Part shown: piece after piece, positions 21,901 through 33,900 of the stretch
Position numbering within the stretch: position 1 is the stretch's first letter
Layout: each line of letters opens with the position of its first letter
Assembly: GCA_911728455.2 (NCBI GenBank)
Contig: OU452229.1
Location: 14,604,076-14,668,075 of the forward strand
DNA: 64,000 nt
Direction: 5' to 3'
From: Marthasterias glacialis
Lineage: Eukaryota > Echinodermata > Asteroidea > Forcipulatida > Asteriidae
Program-made: the position numbers and the translations under genes
Notes under the pieces: model-generated
The model's database searches: none
Seen by the model: only the letters and a program-made list of their open reading frames with translations
What the model was told of the DNA's origin: nothing

Positions 21901-24900
21901 CAGTAGCAAATCCAATCAGTCAAGCAAAAAAATGCACCTTGAAAAGCTTCAGGACATCAGTGCTTTCTAGACAATGGCAATTTGTCAACATGGCCATATA
22001 AACAGAACAATTCTTGGACATTAGATTTTCATGATAGATTTATCAGCATTATTTGCTTGCTTGCATGCACTTTGTTTCACACTAGGATAATCTGTGCCAG
22101 AATATGATAACGTTTGCATGTCGGCTTATTGATCCAAATCAGCTGATGTCATTACTGGAGAAAAATCATTGTTGTTGAGCTATTTTGGGAGTCAGATTCC
22201 CTATGAGTTGCTGGCGTGTCCAGGCCGACTGGATAAGAACACCGGGCTCAAGCTCTGGTGTTTCTGATCAGCAGAGTGTGAGTTCGAGTCCCGGTCGTGA
22301 CACTTGTGTCCTGAAGCAAGACACTTAACCATTATTGCTGCATCCTTCGTTTGGGACGTAAAGCCGTATGTCCCGTGTGTTGTGTAAAAAGAACCCAGAG
22401 CACTTATCGTAAAGAGAAGGGGTTCATCCCGATGTTCCTGGTTTGATCGGCCGCAGATTGTGCGACAGCACCTTGTAAACCATTACATGGTGCTATGTAA
22501 AGGAACAGGTCTCATAGTTCAATACGTAACTCATCATACCTTGCAGGAAAAAATACTGAGCACTTTGAGACGTCCATCGGGTGTGATAAAGCACTATAAA
22601 GAACTGTGTATTATTATTATTATTAGTATGCAGTGATCCATATCAAAACTTCAAAGCAAAATTTAGGCAGGGAACCAGTCATAAACAATATAAATTCAGA
22701 AGACACAAGTGGTCTCCCCCTGACCCCCCCTACACTTAGTGCAACCTTGAAAATGAAACTCTGACAACTTTGATTGGCCTGTAACATGCTATTTTGGCTG
22801 GTAACCTTTATTTGCTAAGCAAAATCATTCTGTGATATGATTATTTTTGTAAATGCTAAAAACTTAAAAAAATTTGACTCATGAAAAACAAGGAGTCATC
22901 ATTCAAAATCAACTTCAATCAAACATCTATGTGACTCGCAAACCCTGTATTACAATGGTTTGCTCAGATAAAGGACATAATTTTCCCTGCAAATTTGCCT
23001 GATATTGAGGTAATTAGTTTCTATATATTTTCTTGTCCTTCAGGGTATCCGTGCTGTCATTGCAGAGAGCTATGAGCGTATACATCGTAGTAACCTGAAA
23101 TAAGAATTGCGTATTATTATTATTGTTATTATTATTATTACTACTGGTCAGTGTGCAATGCATGCGTGGTTAGATGCACACCAAATCTTTATGTGCAATG
23201 TGACTTCCAAAACGGCATACCTTGGGGCAGACAGGTCTGCATGTGAAGTCAGTGCAAGGGAAATATGGCTGCAATTTTCATAACTTCAGAAAATTAGTCA
23301 GCAATTGAATGATATAGCATAATCAGCAAGCATGTAATCTACACTTATCCCCATCTGACCTTTGAAGTATTGCTAGTTTGCTTCATAAAACAGCTAAGTT
23401 GGCAGCTTTGTTTGCATTGTTATTGATAGCGATGCCCTTGTGGATTTTTGCACCGTTTCATAAGTGGTTATTTAAACTACATGTACGTATGGTAAAGCAT
23501 TGGAGGTGAAAGGGGGACAGTTTTTATGTTAATGTACATATAAGCCTACATGTACATGTAAATCTGATCTTAAAATGCATAGCTGGTCATCATCTCAATC
23601 AACCTGCATGTACATGTACATACTGTTTATTTTCGTCTAAAACGAAATAATTTGTTAAAGAGGATGGGCCACGCTAGAAGTCTCTCTTTTAAAAAAGTTT
23701 TACATCCCAAAATACACCTATATCTACCATGAAAAAATTGTGACAGAATTATAGAACGCGTGGTTTTTCATTTACAAAGGCAGTTTTGGAGCCTCTTTTC
23801 ACCCCCCGCCTCGAGCCAAAATCAGAACAACAGCAGTTGGTGCCTGAAAGTTGTCTCTAGAAATTCTAAAGACTAGTGACGTCGCAGGAAGTACTCCTCT
23901 GTCAAACGGCTGTTTGTTGTTACTCATTGAAGCATTGCTCAGTGCAGACCATCCGGGGATTCAGGACTTCCAGTGACGTCATGATTTTTTTGCTGCCCTC
24001 ATTTCTGGGATTTTGATAAATTTGGGCGGCGGGCTAGCTAAAGGAGTAAAAACTCCCTACAAATATTGCTTCTTTTGTCAATTTAATGTCACAAAGAGAA
24101 GTTTGTCGAATTCAATCATTATAGAGAGCAGAAAACTAAACAATAACGTCAACATAAATCACCATGGCCCCATCCTCTTTAAAAAGAAAAAAATCAGTAG
24201 AGTTTCTGAATACCTAAATTGTGAAAAGTTAGCCCTTTCTATATTCTCTGAAAAAATGTTAGGGAAAAATGACCTTTCATGTATTCTCTTCGGGAAAAAA
24301 TATACCAATATGATGAAAGCTTTATTTTTTTCACAGGTTATTTGTGAGTTTTCTTAACCAGTTGCTGCTGGGATTTTTTTTAATTTTTTTTCTACCCTCC
24401 CCATGGTAGGATTCTTTTGACGGAATTGCCAGAATTGTTTTTCTTTGAGGGTACCGCTGGTACAAAGAAACCTTGACTTGACAATGCCAAGAGAAAGAAA
24501 TATTCTCTTTGTTGGATCGTTCATTTTGATTGTCGACCGAGAAAATTCACAGCGTGAATTGCAAAACATCGGCCGTTACCTATGGCATAGGAGTGGCACT
24601 AAACATGGAACCATGGCTCGATTGCTGGCTCACTCTGACTCACTCTCCATTCAGCCAAAATACAATGAATGAACAAGGGTGGAAGGCTCTCGATGCCCCG
24701 TAATCCCCTTCTTGGAACAAAAGGACAAAAGTCTATAATCGGCGATTACACCAAAACCGCCTCTCAATGGCCACAAAATACGAGTATATTTACATCCTTT
24801 TTTTTTCCTTGTGTGGGTGAATCGTAGCATAAGACCGCGTGTGTGTGGTCAGCTCACGCTCTGCAGTTAAATGACCGGGCGACATTCAGTCCGGTGGTCT

Positions 24901-27900
24901 AGAATTGCATAATGGCATCTAAACGGCTTCCGTTTCCAGGCAGGGGAAACATTTGCTTGTAAACAGGTCATCTGGTGCCAACTGGTTAATGAAGTCAGAC
25001 AAGACTCAGCAGGGGTCTACGGCGAGTCTTTGTTGACTGTAAAAAAGTTGTAAAATCTTTACGCAAGGTACATGTGCATAATGTACCAAGCTCAACTTCT
25101 TCCACATGTCTGGCTCGTATGCACTTTCCTCATTGTTATTGTGTGTACATGTATTTCCCATGCATTGGTATTTGTACACAAGCAATGGCAAAGGCAATTA
25201 CAATCTTTTGGAATATGCCCCATATCTTATGTTGTCAATCACTTTACTCTTTCATTTCATTTTTGTTTTGTTTTAATCATTACCAATTATATATCATACC
25301 TTTTTTAAAGGGTGACCAACCCAGCAAGCCCATTGTCAGGCACATGTACATTTATATTTGAACATGTATGGTCTGGGGCCCAGAAATAGGTTACCAGTCA
25401 AAATACTGGACATTGTTTAGTGTTAATGACTGGTTCCCTGAAAACACATGCCTAGAGAAGATCAATCTAAAACTGCGCCCAATTTGATGGCACTGCTTGC
25501 TCTATAATTCTGCACTAACTTTGCCTTGGGAAGTGTGTTCAAGTAATTTCATGGGCAGTAAATTGTGTGCTCGGAATTTTGTGATTTGAGCATCAACATC
25601 ATATAAACCGTATTTTTGACAGCAAGAGGGCGCACTACTAATTCCATTTTGAAACTACAAAAATATTTCAAAACATTAAAAATCCAAATTTTCCGAGTAA
25701 ATATCTTAACGCTGATTACATTGTAAAGCTGTCAATACAAAAAAAAACCCTCAAAAGTTGAATGTTAACTGCTTTATTAGAAGTCTAATTGCATCTGGTT
25801 TACCACACTATTTCTATGGTTTGACCCCCAGTTTACCCCAAAGGGCGCCCTCTTGCGTGTCATTTATGAGTAGTTCCAAGCTATATTTTGTTTGTTCGCT
25901 GTCTGTATCATAATCCTACTTGCTGCTTTTCCTTTTCCTTCTTGATACAAAAACAGGCAATTATAATTTCAGTTATTTTATTTGATTGTGATAGGGACAA
26001 GCCCTGGTTTACAAGCTCTATTACCGAAGGCCCATGGATTCTGTATTCATATTGCTTTACACTGAAAGTTGAGAGATTCCTACTTTTAACTTGTTGTTTT
26101 ATTTTTCTATGTCATTTCAGCTCGGATGCTCTGCAGAAAAATCAAGAGATTGAGTTTGAGAGAAATAAAGAGCGATTCAAGTTTCTGAAGGTAAAAAAAA
26201 ATCAATTTTAATAGCAAGAAACAAATAAGGAGGATTTGGTTCATTTTAGTATATAGTATAATAGAATATAATTTCAAAGTATCTTATCAGACTCAGAGTC
26301 AACATTGGAAGATAAATTCTTTAATTGTTGAAGATACTATTACAAAGTGAGGTTCTAATAGTACGCAAGTGAAAAACACAAGATTGCCGGACTGAGTTTA
26401 CTGGCCCGACACTAAAGCCACTGGCCTTGGGCCTGTGGTCCAGTGTAAAATTCAAGCCCTGTAGTGGTGCACATCAGTTTGCTGTTATGTATACATAAAG
26501 ATCCACAAAAGAAACATTTTTCTATCCAGATCACTAAGGCCTAAAAGGTTGATAATATCTTGTTTCTACCGCATTTCATGAATTCGATCATTATAACCTG
26601 AAGAAGAGTAACCATTGTGACAAGCCTCGAACATGACAGTTTATCTGGAAGATGTTTTCATTTCCCTTGACCGGTTCGCTCACGGATTCCAAACATATTT
26701 TGTTCGATGTTTAATTTTTAGTGGGGTGCTAAGGCACTGCAGAACATGCTGATTGTCCCCCCTGGATCTGGAATAGTCCACCAGGTCAATTTGGAGTACC
26801 TCGGGCGTGTAGTCTTCAAATCGGATGGTATGTTGTACCCAGACAGTCTGGTGGGTACGGATTCACACACCACCATGATCAATGGACTTGGTATCCTAGG
26901 CTGGGGTAAGTGTTGTATATTTTGCAAAGTTAAGTAGTCATCATTAAAACACACTTTTAATTTTTTATTCGAAGAGAGAAACTACGTGATATAGACCTTG
27001 TGCATGTGATGTCACCGACTGCTTGCAGTCATTTGTTCACAGATTTGCATATACCTTACGCGGTATAAAGATAATGATGGAAGAAAACTTTCCTTGAAAT
27101 ATTTCTGCCTGAAGTGTTATCGTTTTTAAATAATAAATGAAATAAGATCCAAAATTAGTTTTCGTCTCAGTGAGACCGAAAACTCTGCCTATAGGAATGC
27201 GTACAAAAATGCTGAATGCAATTCTACTGTTTTTTTTCGCAAATGAAACAATGAAATGAGCTGATATTTTCACAGGTTGGAACTATCACATGTGTCTTGA
27301 TTTGTGCAAAGAATGGAAGCATTTACAGTTAACCAATATTGAGCTGAGGCTTTAATAAGACTGTGTGTGCTATGCAGGCAAGCACATCATCACATGTGCA
27401 CACATGTGATATACATGTAGGTCACCCAGTGAAACCATTAAATTCTAAATACCAAATTGCAGCACCTCAAAGTCACCCATTTCCACAGCAAATTTTGCAA
27501 AGTACTTTTCGCGTGCGCATTAGCCGTGGAATGAGGTGCATGCTGGTCTAGTTCGTGAAACACTTATCAATAACTAGACCAGCATGCACCTCATTCCACA
27601 GCTAACATGCGGGTGAAAAGTATTTGCGAAGTTGTCCATGAACCAGGGGAAGCCTACTTAACAGAAAAGACTTGTTTTGGAGAATCAAGCAAGATGTCAG
27701 TCCTTGTCTTCTAGGCTGGTAAAAATTGTTCTGTTTGAAGATTTTTTGATTCAGCTATCGGAATGAAATGTGTGCAGCAAGGATCATTAGCCTTTTTGAG
27801 ATATGGCCAGACACTATAGGAGTGCACTGTTTGGTTTGGGTGTGTACAGACGAATTTACCCAGACCAAGTAGTGTCAGAGTATTGTGTCCACCACATCTC

Positions 27901-30900
27901 AAATTGGCTGATTGAAATATTGCTTGAGAAGTACATTTCAGATCATGGTAAGTGTCAACCTCTTTCACAGAGTTTGTTACCTTGACTTTGATTGATGGCA
28001 ATTTTTAGGGGTTGGCGGCATCGAGGCTGAAGCAGTCATGTTGAATCAATCCATCAGTATGGTACTCCCTAAAGTGGTCGGTTATAAGCTGACCGGCAAG
28101 ATGGACCCTTTGGCTACCTCCACCGATGTCGTCTTGACTATCACTAAGGTATGAAGCTTATTACTGAAAAAATGCCCTGATTGTGCTAGCGGTCAGTTCA
28201 GAAAAGGTTTGACAAATTTGGAGGGGAGATGGAACGGATATCCTAATTGATGGCGTGTCGTGGCCGAGTGGTTAGTGCGTCGGACTCAAGCTCTGGTGGC
28301 TGAGTCACTGGAGTGTGGGTTCGAGTCCTGGTCATGACACTTGTGTCCTTGAGCAAGGCACTTAACCATAATTGCTTCGTAAAAGTTGGGGAGGTAGAGC
28401 CCTCTGCTCTACCAGCCAGGCTTCTGATGAATGAGATGATACCCAAGCCTACATCCTTACGGACTGTAAAGGGGGTAACTCTGTTTCAGCCCCAGGAGTA
28501 GCTTGAAATGGCCCCTGGGAAAACAGTTGATTTGTAGCCCACACCTCGAGTGGCTTACAGGTTTAAATCCAAGGGTAAAACCAAAGCTAACATTGTTAGA
28601 ACAGAAATCATAGATATCTGTTTACTTGGCATGCTTAAAACCCTAACTCCCTAGGTCCTTTTTGCTAGAAACCATACCAAATCTGCCAAAATCAATCTAT
28701 CGTTGGAGACATTCAGTATGCAACTGTACTGAATCAATCATAATCAACCAGTGCATTTAATACTAACGATCCTTTCAAAATGTTCTAAATGGCTGAAAGA
28801 CCAACTCCATCAAAATCAACCACATATTTCAATTTGGTGGTGCACTGGATCAGTCGAAATCAAGCAAAACCAGCCGATTGATTTTGATGGATTTGATAAC
28901 CGTTAGGGTTAATGGACATTCCAGGCACCCACAGTCACTGATATTGTCCCTATCAGAATGTAGTTTGGGTTCTTTTACATGCATTTGACCACTAATGTTT
29001 TGAAAGACATAGCAAGTTGGTAAATTATTTGCTTGCAGAGAATTTGCATCCACTTGCTGTTTATGTATGTTTAAGCTTACCCAAATTATTAAAATCGCAC
29101 AATTTCCTGTCTTTTTTTTTACAGCATTTGAGACAAGTGGGTGTTGTGGGCAAGTTTGTCGAGTTTTTTGGGCCTGGTGTGGCTCAGTTATCTATTGCAG
29201 ACCGTGCCACTATTGCCAATATGTGTCCAGAATATGGTGCTACTGTGGGTTTTTTCCCTGTGGACGACATCAGCATTACCTACCTCAGACAGACGGGTAA
29301 TTCAAACTTTCTTTAAGAACTGACTGTAGAAGGACTTCACCCGATTGTGCCCAAGTAAAACCTCCAAATTCCATTATCAGATCTTCGTTTTTAAGAAAAG
29401 CGAGTGCAAATCCTTTTCAGCTGTGTCGTCATGATTATAGCAGTAAATGGAATAATCCAGTTATTACGAGCGCGTTCAGGCCGGCTGTCACATCACAGTT
29501 TGACAAAGACGGCACCCTTTTGTGATTTGACTGCAACTGCGCGCGACTGCAGTATCTGGGTGAGAGTTCATATTTCCATGCACAGCCACAGGCCAGCTCT
29601 AATCGTGACGACGACAGCCCCCCTTAACCTTGTCTGATGAGTGAGAAAAATAGCACTCCTTAAAATTTAAAGTGGATTTTTTAAAAATCGGGTGGAACTC
29701 TATTCACAGCAGGAAATTAGCTTTACTTGACTTTAATCATGTAACAAAGATAACAATCCGCCAATCCAATCCTGCAATGCTGTAAGCGCATGTGAATCGT
29801 CATAGGTACTTACGTGCTTCTAAAACATTACAAACATATGTATAAAGATTATATTTTAAATTGTGTTTTAATTTCACTTTTTACACTAGTGTGTGAAGTT
29901 TGGTTCTGAGGAGTGAAAAAAGCTCTCCTCAATAGTTTAAGGAGAGCAGTTTGTAGCACTCCTCATGTTTCTTAAAATGAAGGACTGGCTCATTATAATA
30001 GTAATAATAGTACGAACACTTATAAAATGCCGGTATCTGTAAAGACATTGACGCTCATTGCACGGTACAAAATGAAAAATAACATATATACCAAAGCAAC
30101 AACCATAGTATACATCTATACAAACAGTCATTATGTTAAACTAAGCATTATAACCAGCATGAAACCAGCACAAGGAGATGTGGATCAGATGGCACTACGT
30201 GTATTCAGGTAAACCCAAAATACCACAAGTGTTCCTGTTTACCATGCAGGTCGAGATGAGAAGAGCATCAGTTATATCGAGGCGTACCTGAAGGCCAACC
30301 AGATGTTCAGAGATTTCAACAATGTCGACCAGGATCCGGTCTTCTCTGAGGTTTGTCCATAGAAATTGAGCATGCAGACTGCTTAGTGCAGCGGTCGTCT
30401 GAGCCTGCTGTGTCATTTTGGGGATATAGAGTATCAATACCATGTGACATGTGTGGCAAAATTAACCCGATCAACCAATGGGAAAGGTGGAATTTGCCAT
30501 ACAGCTAAAATGGCAGTACGCACTAAATGCCTAGAAGCAGATATACACAGAAAACAACACCCACAGCAATCTCCGAGCTGTGTTTCGCTGGGTGTGTTAA
30601 AGCCCCAGCTCGACATTGGTGAACTGACTGTAAAGGCTTCCATTCTGTGCCCAAATCAAGATGTTTGTAATAAAACCAACCTGTGAAAATGTCAGCTCAT
30701 TTCGTCGTTTCGTTTGCGAGAAAATGGTAAAAATGCATTCAGCATTTTTGTACGCATTCCTATGGTCTCACTGAGACAAAAACTAATTTTGGATCTTATT
30801 TCATTTACTATTTAAAAACAATAACACTTCAGGCAGAAATATTTCTACCATCGTTATCTTTAAGCCATGTAAGGTACATATAAATCTGTGAACATTTATG

Positions 30901-33900
30901 TTCTTCTTCTTACCAATGTTGAGCTGCATCTTTAAACACAACTTTTTGTTATAACAATCACATTTGTCAGATTCACTGTGCAGTACTCACTGATAACATT
31001 ATGCAATGTACATGTACAAGGTGCTATTTTTGTTAACCCCAGACTAAATTTGATGACTTGAATTTGTATATAAGCATTTTTTTTTAGTGTCAAAAACTAA
31101 TTTAGAAATAAATGTTTTTCTTACAAAGCATGTATCAATTTGAAACACAAGTACCTTTTGTATTGATGTCATGCGTTAACATTTTTCAAAAACTTTCGCC
31201 TCAAATCCTTGGGAGAACTGAGCAGCTTTGTATGCCAAGAGCTTAAAGGGTCCATTAAAGTCTTTGATTTTTAGAGTTCACAGGCTTAACATTTTGTAAT
31301 TTTACCTAAAACAGTTCTCAATCTTTACTTTCATACCCTTGTGCACAGATTGTCGAGCTGGACCTGTGCACAGTACGATCCTGCATAAGCGGCCCAAAGC
31401 GCCCCCACGACAAGATCCTGGTCACCGACATGAAAGCCGACTTCCAGAGTTGTCTAGACAACAAGGTGTCCTTCAAGGGTTTTGACATCCCGCAGGAAGT
31501 CCAGGGAACGGTAGTGCCTTTTCAGGTGGAGGGCGACGAGTACAACCTGAGGCATGGGTCAGTGGTGATTGCTGCCATAACGAGCTGCACTAACACCAGC
31601 AATCCGTCGGTCATGCTGGGAGCTGGTGAGTCACTCTTCATACCTTATTTTAGACTGCAAGAGGGCGCCCTTTGGGGTAGACTGGGGGTCAAACCATACA
31701 AATAGTGTGGTAAACCAGTTAATATACAACTCTTTAGTTTTTTTTTTTTTTATTGACAGTTTTTACAATGTAATCAGTGTAAGATATTTGCTCGGACAAT
31801 TTGTATTTTTAATATTTTGAATTATTTTTGTACTTTCAAATTGGAATTAGTATTGCGCCCTCTTGCTGTCAAAAAATACGGCCTATTTAATAAAACTTCA
31901 TTGTCCCTACATCATATGGGACAATTTCTTTAGCATTTTACCTAAAATACACACACACAAATATTTATGAAACTATCTTCAATCCTTCCTTGGGATGGGG
32001 GAATAGAATAAGTATTTAGAAGTGAAATGTCTGTTCACCCTAACCTCCCCCCCCCAAGCTCTTCAAAATCCATCCAATGGAAATGCTTGACTTTGATTGG
32101 TATGGCACTATACCCATAGACACCCACTATTGGTGTAGGGCATGGTGTATTCTCAGCAGAGTGCACACATTTTTAGTGGAGTATTTTAATGGATTTGGGA
32201 GGGTGCCCAGTCAGAATGCATTTGGACCTGAAAAATGAAAAGCCAAGATAAACACTTTGAATGTGCTTTCCTTTTGATGTGACCAAGAGGTAAAGTTCCC
32301 CCTTTTTTCACAGCGGACCTTTGAGCTTTTAGTATTAACGCTGTTATTTAGTCTTTTGACCCATCATTTTGAAATGTTCATTCAGCACTCATCTCAAAGT
32401 GGCATTTAAGTAATTTTCATTCATTGTATGTTTGTGTTTAGAGTTATATGCACTGCTGTGCATTCCGGGCCAAGTTTCAGAATCAAAGTGTATTTCCCAG
32501 GCTGTAAATTGTTTTTGTTTCTAAGCACTGTACAAAATTATGTACAAAGGAACCATCCGTCTTTAAAATTTGTCTCTAAGGTCCCAGCTCAACATTGGCA
32601 TTAAGAAAAACATAAATGTTCACAGATTTACATATACCTTACACGGTATAAAAATAATGATGTTTGAAAACTTTCCTTGAAATATTTCTGCCTGAAGTGT
32701 TATCGGTTTTATAAATAATAAATGAGATAGATCCAAAATTAGTTTTCGTATCAGTGAAACTCAATAAACTGATCGGAAGTTGCAGTCTTACATTCCGAAA
32801 GGTCGACCGCCATTTACAGCCATGCTCTATTTGCGGTGTACTGTAAAGGAGTGCACCCGTATCTGTTCAGTTTATTGAGCGGCATACTGTAGGAATGTGT
32901 ACAAAAATGCTGAATGTATTTTTACCGTATTCTTGCAAATGAAACAACGAAATGAGCTGACATTTTCACAGGTTGGTTTTATTACAGATATCTTGACTTG
33001 TGCAAAGAATGGAAGCATTTACAGTCAGTTGTACCAATGTTGAGCTGGGGCTTCAAGTGATGCCCTCTGCTTTGAAGAAATCTTGATCTAGAGAAAACTT
33101 GTTTTTTGCTTAGGTCTTCTTGCCAAGAAAGCTGTGGAAGCTGGACTGATGGTTCCATCCTACATTAAGACCAGCTTGAGTCCAGGAAGCGGCGTGGTCA
33201 CATACTACCTGCAGGAGAGTGGAGTTATACCTTATCTAGAGAAACTTGGGTAAAAAACTAGAAAGTAACAGAAAAAAAATACAACACTTTTGAATTGGAA
33301 TTTCTCTGCCTTTTGTTAACACTATTATTTTTATTATTATTATTGTTATTATTATTATGAATTTTTACAGAAACCCCTCTCACACCATGCATGGTAAGGT
33401 AAAGTTTGTTATATTTTTTTGTATTCGTTCAGGTTTGATATTGTAGGATATGGCTGTATGACTTGTATAGGAAACAGTGGACCTCTGGCAGAGCCTGTAG
33501 CTCAAGCTATAGAAAAAGTAAGTGCGGTCTTTTGTACCTTTCAAATTTATTTTCAATTGAATAGGCGAAAAAAAGGTTTTCAGCGTTCTGCCTTGACACT
33601 GGTCCATTGGTAGTATGTTAGTTAAAATACTTGTCAACCAGTCAAAACTCTGTCCATGTGTTCCGGCTGTTCGAAAAAGCTTCCATATTTAAAGATAAAA
33701 TATAAGATTGGTAAAGCTGATAGTGTAGTGTTCTTACTCTGTGTGATACACATGAAAAAACAAACCTGTAAAAACCTGGGTCAATCCGTCGTCCGAGTCA
33801 GGAGAAAATATTAAAAACTGTGCACAATGTTCAGCATGTAAAACATATTATACTTAATTTTGATTGTTACAACCGAAATTAAAATCGGGGTCTTCAAATT

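Noticed and set aside
22212..22300. tRNA-Leu gene
   Set aside because: The head has a tRNA-like A box, CAA loop and B box, but the arms are imperfect and it continues into a repeated SINE body. Same verdict for 28251, 34852-34920, 37438, 45300-45388 and 55490-55585.
22628..23097. A second ACO1 gene or retrocopy
   Set aside because: Only 54 bases of one exon are present, with the original intron attached, so it is neither a processed copy nor a gene.
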